Shown: in pieces, positions 55,665 to 62,161 of the stretch | Layout: each line of letters starts with the position of its first letter | Numbering within the stretch: the first letter of the stretch is position 1 | Assembly (NCBI GenBank): GCA_015654695.1 | Contig: JAATGJ010000015.1 | Location: 1-62,161 of the forward strand | Reading direction: 5' to 3' | Origin: Chitinophagales bacterium | GTDB lineage: Bacteria > Bacteroidota > Bacteroidia > Chitinophagales > Chitinophagaceae | Length of the DNA: 62,161 nucleotides | Made by a program: the position numbers and the translations under genes | Notes under the pieces: generated by a model | What the model was told of the DNA's origin: nothing | Seen by the model: only the letters and a program-made list of their open reading frames with translations | The model's database searches: none

Positions 55665-57220
55665 TTACTATAATGTCTTTTTTTACTTTGCCTGTACTTA
55701 TCATAAATGATAGTGCTCATAGGCTTTTCGTACACCTTACTTTCCAGCCATGAAATGATATCAAGGTAGGCGAAAGCACGGGTCTCAAAACGATCTTTTT
55801 CCAGGTACTTTACTTTATTGAGCAATTTTTCCAGTTCCGGTTTTATTTTCCTCGCAGATACATCAAATGACTGGCGTAGAAAACGGAGCATTTCTTCTTC
55901 TATTACTGTCAGGTTATCCATTTTGGCCATAAAGCGATAAGCTGATCTCGCCAGTGATTCAATAATATCTGTATTACCAATTTCATAATGAGCCAGCAGG
56001 TGGACCAGCCGGGCATAGCACTGCAGGTCGTCACGCAGATCGGTGCTGTCATTGATGATTTTTTGCAGGTAGTCAATGCAGGTAGCATAATCGCCGCTGC
56101 CAAAATATAAAATTGCCATTTTATAATTCAGTACCAGTATGCGATGATTATCAATAAAGATAGCGTCTTCCTCCAGCTTCTTTTCAATCCCCGGTACCAG
56201 CGGCAATCCTTCTTTAAACGTTCCGGTCATGCAATGGTAGTTGATCTTGGCGCTGGCGATATAGATAAAAGCCTGTACGCGAAAGCTGTCATTTTCTACT
56301 ACCCGGTTAGTTCTGGAAAAAACTTCAAATTCCTTTAGTGTTATCTCAAATTTTTGAAAATTGCGCAGATCAAAATGAGCATTAAGCAGGCTATGCATTC
56401 CTTTTATATAGTGACCGGTTTCTACACGTATCATCAGAGGTTGTTCGTGAAAAAGGTCCACCCACTTTTGTGCATAGCGGTAATAGAGCAGGAAATTCTG
56501 CCGGATAAAAGCAAACCACGTAAAACTCTGGTAGAGGTAGAGTCTTTCATAAAAACCTTTTTGCTGCCATGCATTGGCAGGCAGGTTTTCGTTCATAAAA
56601 CGGATAACCCGGGTTTCATCCTTTTCATTTCTTGCATGCCCGTGTTTTATAAACCAACTGTACAATTGCAAAGCGAGGTTGGAAAGCCGGGCTACTGTAT
56701 CAATATGATTGCTCACCTGGTTGGCCTCCGCGGCAAGCTTTTCGGCCCTGTCCAGCATACTGCGGGTAATATGCAGGGATTCGATCCTTTTTTCTAAGGC
56801 AATTACCAGGGTCATATAATTGAATTTCTGATGCGCCCTGGCTGTTTCTTTTGCTTTGTCCAGTATTTTCAGGCTTTGCATAAACAAACCCTTTTTATAC
56901 AGGATGTGAGCATAATCAAACTGCTCATTTAGCTGAAGATCAATGCTGTCGGCGCTTTTCAGTAACCGGAGACTGGCTAGTATTTGTTTGTATAAATGGG
57001 TCTTTAAATTGTATAGCTGGCGTTTTTCTGTTCCCGGAAGCTTTTTTAGCAGTGGCTTCTCATCATAATCATGCAATTTGTCCAAAGCATCAAAAAGCTG
57101 GATGATTTTCAGGTCTTCCTTGCCCGAACTCCTTTTGATATAGAGCTTAAAATGGCGCTTTTCGGACTTTTCAAGAGATTTTATTAATTGAAATAATATG
57201 TCTGAAGATCGGTTGGACAT
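55661..57220 (-). CDS. Helical-repeat protein, unknown function
   Basis: A 519-residue soluble, almost entirely alpha-helical protein with no signal peptide. The N-terminal part SLEKSEKRHFKLYIKR and QLYNLKTHLYKQILASLRLL recurs in a Bacteroidota-specific family; the middle looks like degenerate TPR hairpins (QSLKILDKAKETARAHQ, DYATCIDYLQKIINDS). No catalytic motif is visible. A scaffold or regulatory role is possible. It is divergent from the RNA candidate at 57346-57519. Confidence 0.8.
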   Translation of the reverse strand: MSNRSSDILFQLIKSLEKSEKRHFKLYIKRSSGKEDLKIIQLFDALDKLHDYDEKPLLKKLPGTEKRQLYNLKTHLYKQILASLRLLKSADSIDLQLNEQFDYAHILYKKGLFMQSLKILDKAKETARAHQKFNYMTLVIALEKRIESLHITRSMLDRAEKLAAEANQVSNHIDTVARLSNLALQLYSWFIKHGHARNEKDETRVIRFMNENLPANAWQQKGFYERLYLYQSFTWFAFIRQNFLLYYRYAQKWVDLFHEQPLMIRVETGHYIKGMHSLLNAHFDLRNFQKFEITLKEFEVFSRTNRVVENDSFRVQAFIYIASAKINYHCMTGTFKEGLPLVPGIEKKLEEDAIFIDNHRILVLNYKMAILYFGSGDYATCIDYLQKIINDSTDLRDDLQCYARLVHLLAHYEIGNTDIIESLARSAYRFMAKMDNLTVIEEEMLRFLRQSFDVSARKIKPELEKLLNKVKYLEKDRFETRAFAYLDIISWLESKVYEKPMSTIIYDKYRQSKKRHYSN

Positions 57221-57307
57221 AGTACAAAAATATCCGGAAACACAATACCAGTACGGTTTTTATAAAAAAATAACCGTTTTGGCATCCCTAAATCATAAAT
57301 AAGTTGG

Positions 57308-57339
57308 TTTGAAAGGCTGTATAAGCTACCTTATTTTTG
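57308..57339 (+). promoter_or_regulatory. Strong Bacteroidota-type promoter
   Basis: TTTG at 57308-57311, a 20-bp spacer and TATTTTTG at 57332-57339: a full match to TTTG-N19..21-TAnnTTTG. It is the best promoter in the window and no ORF starts within 300 bp, which points to an RNA gene. Confidence 0.7.
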
Positions 57340-57345
57340 ATCTAT

Positions 57346-57519
57346 CAAAGTAGCTCATTCACACAGCAGGCAATCGTTAAGAAGGCAAGATTCGTTAGAG
57401 GTCTGAAATCAAAGTGCCAACCTGCAAAAGCGAAATGGTCAGCAAAAAGATTATTCGAAGAATTTCATATGGCAAGCAATCGTTAGAGGTCAGTCCGTTT
57501 CCACGGAAGGGCCTTTTTT
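57346..57519 (+). ncRNA. Candidate structured small RNA with repeated UCGUUA motifs
   Basis: About 174 nt from the expected start of the promoter at 57308-57339 to a terminator. GCAGG (57366-57370) pairs with CCTGC (57421-57425) and encloses a second stem GGCA/TGCC (57384-57387 with 57415-57418) and GATTC/GAAATC; a further hairpin pairs GAAAT with ATTTC (about 57432-57466). TCGTTA occurs three times (about 57374, 57392, 57480) and TCGTTAGAGGTC twice, 88 bp apart, mostly in loops. Not 6S, SRP, tmRNA or RNase P RNA as far as I can tell. Confidence 0.6.
57488..57519 (+). terminator. Intrinsic terminator of the small RNA
   Basis: GGTC-AG-TCCGT-ttcc-ACGGA-AG-GGCC (57488-57513) followed by six T (57514-57519). 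The lower and upper stems are separated by a symmetric AG/AG internal loop. Confidence 0.8.
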
Positions 57520-57682
57520 GTTTTAAAAAGGTTTGCTAAAGTAGGAGATAAAATGGTTTAAACAATAAGTTTCCTTGTTTTTTTTAACTTTTCCCGGTAT
57601 CTGTGCAATATTGCCAGGTATTATTCTGACTTTTCACCCGCCAGTAGCTGATTTATTTATCTTCACGCCTTAACTCTACGTT

Positions 57683-58171
57683 ATGGCCATCCGCATTTTC
57701 ATCACAGGCGGCACGTTTGACAAAGAATATAACGAACTGAACGGGCAGCTTTATTTCAAAGACACACACATGCAGGACCTGCTGGAAATGGGTCGTTGCC
57801 GGCTGGATACAGAAATAAGAACATTAATGATGATTGACAGCCTGGAGATGGCGGATGAGGACCGTGAACTGATCGTGCATCAATGTAATCAGTGCGAAGA
57901 AACACAGATCGTTATTACTCACGGCACGGACACTATGAGTGAAACCGCCAAAGTGCTGGCTGAAAAAGTAAAGAACAAAACAATCGTTCTGTTCGGTGCT
58001 ATGATACCCATCAAGTTTGGTAGTTCTGATGGCCTCTTTAATCTTGGCAGCGCCCTTGCTTTTGCACAAACATTGCCTCCCGGCGTATATGTAGCTATGA
58101 ATGGCCGCTATTTCCACTGGGATAATGTGCGGAAAAATAAACAGACCGGCATCTTTGAAGAAGTGAAATGA
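57683..58171 (+). CDS. Short asparaginase-domain protein
   Basis: At 162 residues it covers only the N-terminal domain of type I/II L-asparaginases (about 330). It keeps the first catalytic Thr motif GGTFDK (near residue 10) and the second HGTDTMSET (near 80), but the C-terminal domain is missing with no sign of a frameshift. Stand-alone proteins of this size are widespread and their activity is unproven. A GTFDKEYNE reading of the TGGTI-like motif is normal for the group. It lies about 160 bp after the RNA candidate. Confidence 0.85.
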   Translation: MAIRIFITGGTFDKEYNELNGQLYFKDTHMQDLLEMGRCRLDTEIRTLMMIDSLEMADEDRELIVHQCNQCEETQIVITHGTDTMSETAKVLAEKVKNKTIVLFGAMIPIKFGSSDGLFNLGSALAFAQTLPPGVYVAMNGRYFHWDNVRKNKQTGIFEEVK

Positions 58172-58283
58172 TAAGCCAGTAAAATATTTTTATCTTTCTC
58201 CTGGTTGTTGCCGCCGGACCACTTCTTTTGACACTTCATAAAACTATTTACTTTCCAACACGCTCCTGGTCTTAATTTGCTGT

Positions 58284-59135
58284 GTGCAGCACATTGAGTT
58301 TTTTCATACCGGTCATTTTGAAAATAATTATCACCGGACAGCTCCGCAGTCCGGGCTTTCCCATTTTATTGACTTCTTCTGGGAAACAAAATTTGATTCG
58401 TTATGGAAAAAATATCCGAAAGGGTTTTCAGATGCGCAGTTCCCGAATATCGGTTATACCTATATCATCAACCTTGGCACTCCCTTCGTGATGCAGGTGG
58501 ATGATAAAAAGTTTACTATGAAAACCGATGGCTTCCTGCCAAGGTATAATGCCATTGAATGTTTTCACAAACCGGGCAACCATCTCTTCGGTATTAAGTT
58601 TCGCATCTCGCCGGTGATCTTTGAAAAGAAGATCAATTTTTCCGAGTACAAAGAATATATATTCCCGCTCAGCTACCTGCTTGATCAATCCATTATTGAT
58701 AAAGTAAAAAAGGCGAAGGGTTTTGAAGAAAGGATCAGCGTCTTATCAAAATACTTTTTACCGGTGCTGGCGAAATATGAAGGCTCCATGCAGCCGGTAA
58801 ATATTGTCAGCAAAATATTAGACCGCTGTTTTCAGCAAAATGATTTTTCAGTCTCTATTGAAAAGGAGGCGGCGAAGAATAACATATCAGAAAGAACATT
58901 ACAACGCTATTTTGAAACCTGCACTGGTATCAGCAGTAAAAAAGCATTACAGGTAATGCGTATCCGAAAAGCAGCGGCACATTTAGCTAACTCACCAAAA
59001 GATTTTAATTCTTCGTTATACGGTTATTATGATCATAGCCATTTTTATAAACATCTCAGGCAATTTTTAGAAAAAAATACACTCAAGAATTTGCAGCCGC
59101 ATTTGAAGTTGCTGGAGGGTTTGCATAAGGAGTGA
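58284..59135 (+). CDS. AraC family transcriptional regulator
   Basis: An N-terminal ligand-type domain (about 1-160; DUF6597-like position) and a C-terminal AraC double helix-turn-helix (about 185-270). The first HTH is FSVSIEKEAAKNNISERTLQRYF, the second ends in YYDHSHFYKHLRQF, the conserved AraC signature. No membrane helices. The start is a GTG at 58284 with no in-frame ATG until about residue 70, so GTG is likely real. It stands alone with unknown target, 112 bp after the asparaginase-like gene. Confidence 0.88.
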   Translation: MQHIEFFHTGHFENNYHRTAPQSGLSHFIDFFWETKFDSLWKKYPKGFSDAQFPNIGYTYIINLGTPFVMQVDDKKFTMKTDGFLPRYNAIECFHKPGNHLFGIKFRISPVIFEKKINFSEYKEYIFPLSYLLDQSIIDKVKKAKGFEERISVLSKYFLPVLAKYEGSMQPVNIVSKILDRCFQQNDFSVSIEKEAAKNNISERTLQRYFETCTGISSKKALQVMRIRKAAAHLANSPKDFNSSLYGYYDHSHFYKHLRQFLEKNTLKNLQPHLKLLEGLHKE

Positions 59136-59273
59136 GGGAATTTTACACATTTATTCATAAGAAGCTTAGTCGAAATATCACTGATAATCAATTGCTTTTT
59201 AAAAGTACGGTAGCCTGATTTAAAAGTTCTTTACCCTACGGAAAACCCTAAAAAATTGTAAATTGCAAGTAAT

Positions 59274-59906
59274 ATGGAAAAACCAGTAATCTATACAGTA
59301 GGACATTCAACACATCAACTTGACTATTTTATAAAGCTTCTTCAAGAGTATTCGGTAAACTGCCTTGTTGACGTTAGAAGTGTGCCAGCAAGTTCCTATA
59401 ATCCTCAATATAATAAAGAACCCCTTTCTAACTTTTTAAAAAAGAATGGAATAACATATCTCCATTTTGCGGAAGAATTCGGAGCAAGATATACAGACCC
59501 CGATTTACTGGATGATGAAGGTAAGGTGGATTTTGAAAAAGTTAGAAAATCCTGGAATTTTAAGAATGGAGTTGAACGTCTTTGGCTGGGTCTTGATAAG
59601 GGATGTATTATTGCCTTAATGTGTTCAGAAAGCGAACCGTTTGACTGCCATAGATTTTCAATGGTTTCAATTGCATTAGAAAAAGATGGGTTTCAGGTAA
59701 TGCACATTCTTAAAGACAAGACGTTAAAAAGTAATGCTGACCTGGAAAAGCAGCTTTTAAAAAAATATGATAAAAAAATTCCCAAACCCGATATTTTTCA
59801 ACCCAATATTTCTCTAGAGGATCAATTAAAGGCTGCGTACAGGTTAAGAAATAAGGAGATTGCTTTTTCTCCATATATGAAAGAAGCCGCAGAAAAGTAT
59901 GATTAA
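59274..59906 (+). CDS. DUF488 domain protein (first of a three-gene module)
   Basis: DUF488 Rossmann-like protein of 210 residues. Family marks: YTVGHSTHQLDYFIKLL at the N-terminus, DVRSVPASSYNPQYNKE, and CSESEPFDCHR, where the two Cys and the His are conserved and may form a metal or catalytic site. The reaction is not known. It overlaps the next DUF488 gene by 8 bp. Base composition looks more AT-rich than the genes to the left, in line with an acquired module. Confidence 0.88.
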   Translation: MEKPVIYTVGHSTHQLDYFIKLLQEYSVNCLVDVRSVPASSYNPQYNKEPLSNFLKKNGITYLHFAEEFGARYTDPDLLDDEGKVDFEKVRKSWNFKNGVERLWLGLDKGCIIALMCSESEPFDCHRFSMVSIALEKDGFQVMHILKDKTLKSNADLEKQLLKKYDKKIPKPDIFQPNISLEDQLKAAYRLRNKEIAFSPYMKEAAEKYD

Positions 59907-60342
59907 ACTTTATACAATTGGTTTTACCGGTAAACCTGCGGAAAAATTTTTCAACCTTCTTAGAAATTCGGATGTTAAGAAAATAGTTGATACAAGAATT
60001 AATAATGTTTCTCAATTGTCTGGTTTCGCAAAAGGTTCTGATTTGAAATTTTTTGCAAAAGAAATTGGAAACATTTCTTATGAACACAATATTGATTTTG
60101 CACCTACAAAAGAACTACTATCCCGGTATAGAGACAAGAGTATAAATTGGCAGGAGTATGAAATGGAGTATCTGAACCTTTTAGATATGAGGAAAATTGC
60201 TCAAAAAATAAACATTGAAAAATTACATAAGAATTGCCTGTTATGTAGTGAACATACTCCTGAAAAATGTCACAGAAGGTTACTTGCTGAATACCTGAAA
60301 CATGTCAAAAATGAAATTGAAATAATACATCTAATCAAGTAG
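59899..60342 (+). CDS. DUF488 domain protein (second copy, divergent)
   Basis: A shorter DUF488 protein (147 residues) with YTIGFTGKPAEKFF, DTRINNVSQLSGF and CSEHTPEKCHRRLL. It is only distantly similar to the upstream copy, so this is not a recent duplication. Two different DUF488 proteins translated from overlapping frames suggest a hetero-oligomer. The start ATG lies in the last codons of the upstream gene. Confidence 0.87.
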   Translation: MIKLYTIGFTGKPAEKFFNLLRNSDVKKIVDTRINNVSQLSGFAKGSDLKFFAKEIGNISYEHNIDFAPTKELLSRYRDKSINWQEYEMEYLNLLDMRKIAQKINIEKLHKNCLLCSEHTPEKCHRRLLAEYLKHVKNEIEIIHLIK

Positions 60343-60346
60343 CATC

Positions 60347-61006
60347 ATGTCTACACGTTTTGTATGTTTAGCAAACTCCTACAAAGAAGGGGGAAGATGT
60401 TTGGCAGGCATCGTATTAGATAACAACAATAATCCAATTATAGAAAATGGCCGGCCAAAATGGATACGGCCAATAAGTAATACTCCTCATGGTGAAATAC
60501 CAAATCATTTAGCAGAGTCTTTTGATATTTCAGACATTATTGAAATTAACATTACAAATAAAAAGCCCGAAGGCTATCAATCAGAAAATGTTTTGTTCAA
60601 TGAAAAATCAATCAGGGTAGTAGGGACATTTGATACAAGTTTATTAAAAGTCCTTTGTGAAACCAATAAATATATTTTTGCTACACGGTACCCTTCGCTG
60701 TCGGAAGAAGTTATAAAGAAACTTATCCATTCATTGATGTTAATTAAGCCCGATGGATTTGAAGTTGTTGAGAAAATTTATGAAGACAGACCCAATAAGC
60801 CGCAGCAAAGATTAGTATTTGCATATAATGGATTTCAATATGACTTCTCAATAACAGACCCTGTGTTTTTAAGAAATTATCAGAAAAATTCTGATTTTTT
60901 AGAAGACATTGATGAGGTATTATTGAGCCTTTCAGTGAGCGTTAAATTTCCTGCAACCGACCGGTATTACAAACTTGTTGCCGGAATTATTCCAGTCAAA
61001 CCATAA
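60347..61006 (+). CDS. Dual-OB-domain (DuOB-type) protein
   Basis: Starts RFVCLANSYKEGGRCLAG and continues KWIRPIS, the pattern of the dual OB-fold domain family. OB folds usually bind nucleic acid or oligonucleotides. The protein (219 residues) has no signal peptide or membrane helix. It follows the second DUF488 gene by 4 bp, completing a compact operon. DUF488 and dual-OB genes are, to my knowledge, often neighbours in accessory regions, but their joint function is not established. Confidence 0.75.
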   Translation: MSTRFVCLANSYKEGGRCLAGIVLDNNNNPIIENGRPKWIRPISNTPHGEIPNHLAESFDISDIIEINITNKKPEGYQSENVLFNEKSIRVVGTFDTSLLKVLCETNKYIFATRYPSLSEEVIKKLIHSLMLIKPDGFEVVEKIYEDRPNKPQQRLVFAYNGFQYDFSITDPVFLRNYQKNSDFLEDIDEVLLSLSVSVKFPATDRYYKLVAGIIPVKP

Positions 61007-61059
61007 ACACTTTCAGCAAAAAATTTGGAATAAGCAGTCGCAGTATTTTTATTATTCAA

Positions 61060-62022
61060 ATGAAAGAAAAATTTTTGAAAATAGTAAAGGAAACTTCGTC
61101 TGATATTTCTGAGGAGGATTTAAAACTACCTGTTCGGGATATTGGCATAGACAGTATAGATTTGGTTGTAATAAGAGTCTCTCTCGAAAAATATTTTGGG
61201 TATGAAATTTCTGATAAAGAATGGCATCAGCTTAACACACTAGATGAAGTATTAGGATATTTCACATCAAAAGGGCTAAAAATAAAAGAACAAGTCATTT
61301 CCTCCAAAATGATTGAAATTGAGAAAAAGATCGAGATTGCGATGCCTCAGCTGGCCAATAACTCTTTATCAGAAAATTGGTTATTAAAAGAATTAGGTGA
61401 TTTACATTGGAAACTTTTAAGCGATGGTATAGAACAAAGATCTGCCAACTTCAAAGATGAAATGGGGAATCGCCTCTATGCCACCTTTACGAGAATCTCA
61501 TACTCCTGCAGTCCTTTGAATTATTTTCAGGAAAACGACAATATTATTTTTAATGGCTTGATTAAAAGGTTTGGAAGTAATACCTATCTGAGTAACATTA
61601 ATGGAAAAAGTCAAAATTCAATTTTAAGTGCGCAGTTAATGACCAGTTTTTCAGTTAGGCTTTCTGATGATAATTCAAAAATTGAGAAAGGCTGCCCTCA
61701 GGAGAAAATAAATCATATTGAAGAGATAAAAACCACACCAGAATTTCTTAATAACTATAGACTGCTTCGAAAAAATTTAATTGACGCATGGCAAGCTTTT
61801 AATTTGAGATTTCCGGTTAACCATGATATTATTTTTGAACATAAATACGATATTAACCCCTATTATGATATAAATGGTGTCGGCTTATTGTACTTTGCAG
61901 CTTATCCGATTATTTCAGATTTCGCTTTAAAAAATTATTTCTTAGAAAAATTTGAAACCTCCGATTGGATTGATGAATATCAAACCATTGGAAGAGACAT
62001 TAATTATTTTGCTAACTGTAAT
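61060..62022 (+). pseudogene. Acyl carrier protein / LnmK-like (Pnap_2097 family) fusion, truncated by an insertion element
   Basis: Residues 1-80 are an acyl carrier protein domain with phosphopantetheine Ser32 in GIDSIDLV. From about 95 the protein matches the double hot-dog family of LnmK and the Pnap_2097 group (LSENWLLKELGDLHW, ISYSCSP, NLRFPVNHDIIFEH, DINGVGLLYFAAYP), where LnmK is an acyltransferase/decarboxylase acting on methylmalonyl groups for a polyketide pathway. After about residue 321 (NYFANC) the frame runs into the repeats of an IS end and stops at 62103 with 25 residues that are not part of the family. The product is therefore probably shortened; the rest of the gene should lie beyond the element. 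Confidence 0.7.
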
Positions 62023-62161
62023 TGTAGATTCCGGACTATGTTGACCCCGTCATTCCGGGGCAAGCAGACCCCTCTATTCCGGATGATGTTGACCCCTCAT
62101 TAAAATAATTTTTAGAACCGAAAGGAGATTTATGAGTGGTGATGGTTATGTCGTTCCGGCA
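62023..62161 (+). mobile_element. Left end of an apparent IS21-type insertion sequence, cut by the window edge
   Basis: Three 21-bp repeats ATTCCGG-N8-GACCCC begin at 62028, 62052 and 62076, an exact 24-bp period. Multiple internal terminal repeats of this kind, with a TG end (TGTAG at 62023), are the mark of IS21-family left ends where the transposase binds. A probable transposase start follows at 62132. The right end, target duplication and istB are outside the window. Confidence 0.65.
62132..62161 (+). CDS. Start of a probable istA-type transposase gene, truncated by the window
   Basis: ATG at 62132 is preceded by AAAGGAG (62121-62127), an unusual Shine-Dalgarno for this genome, and the frame stays open for the ten codons to the window edge (MSGDGYVVPA). 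Identity as transposase rests only on its position after the IS-end repeats. Confidence 0.4.
   Translation, partial: MSGDGYVVPA

Noticed and set aside
62028-62096. Three 21-bp repeats at 24-bp spacing as a small CRISPR array
   Set aside because: The spacers are only three bases and the repeats are imperfect in the middle; position next to an interrupted gene and a new ORF fits an IS21-type end.

Overview
The window looks like a chromosome segment from a Bacteroidota bacterium, most probably of the Chitinophagaceae type. This rests on protein content (TonB-dependent receptor with an N-terminal carboxypeptidase-regulatory domain, two-component propeller kinases, fused E1 alpha/beta ketoacid dehydrogenase, futalosine-pathway MqnC), on promoter-like boxes of the Bacteroidota form TTTG-N19..21-TAnnTTTG, and on the near absence of Shine-Dalgarno sequences. 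It is family-level inference; no rRNA or marker gene is present.

Region 1 (1-22931) is the most striking part: nine consecutive sensor histidine kinases on one strand, mostly 2-9 bp apart. They carry three kinds of sensor (periplasmic TPR: five or probably five; 14-repeat beta-propeller plus Y_Y_Y: three; short multi-pass membrane: one) joined to almost interchangeable transmitter domains. The array ends in a stand-alone receiver and a receiver-adenylate cyclase, overlapping by one base. No DNA-binding output is present, so the simplest reading is a many-to-few fan-in to phosphorelay and cAMP. Region 2 (22997-33515) holds exported amide and peptide hydrolases (penicillin-acylase type, two class C beta-lactamase-like proteins, an M20D amidohydrolase, a D-aminoacylase-like protein) and an ABC exporter.

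Region 3 (33544-47159) is mostly minus strand: a tandem DUF418 membrane-protein pair, an SGNH lipoprotein, a TonB-dependent receptor, a fused E1 dehydrogenase whose linker is repeat-derived, a small membrane protein, a secreted VWA protein (plus strand), an active/inactive M16 peptidase pair and an aspartic protease with PDZ domain. Region 4 (47418-59135) has mqnC, a DUF3817 protein, a large MG2/plug surface protein, an OmpR-type two-component pair, a subtilase lipoprotein, a helical protein of unknown function, a short asparaginase-like protein and an AraC regulator. Two free-standing structured RNA candidates with good terminators lie at about 48957-49104 (with a 15-codon ORF behind a perfect Shine-Dalgarno) and 57346-57519 (with a textbook Bacteroidota promoter).

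Region 5 (59274-62161) looks AT-richer and accessory: a compact DUF488-DUF488-dual-OB operon, then an acyl-carrier-protein/LnmK-like fusion gene cut off near 62023 by the left end of an apparent IS21-type element, shown by three 21-bp repeats at exact 24-bp spacing and the start of a probable transposase ORF at the window edge. Dispersed small palindromes recur between genes and, in frame, inside several coding sequences.
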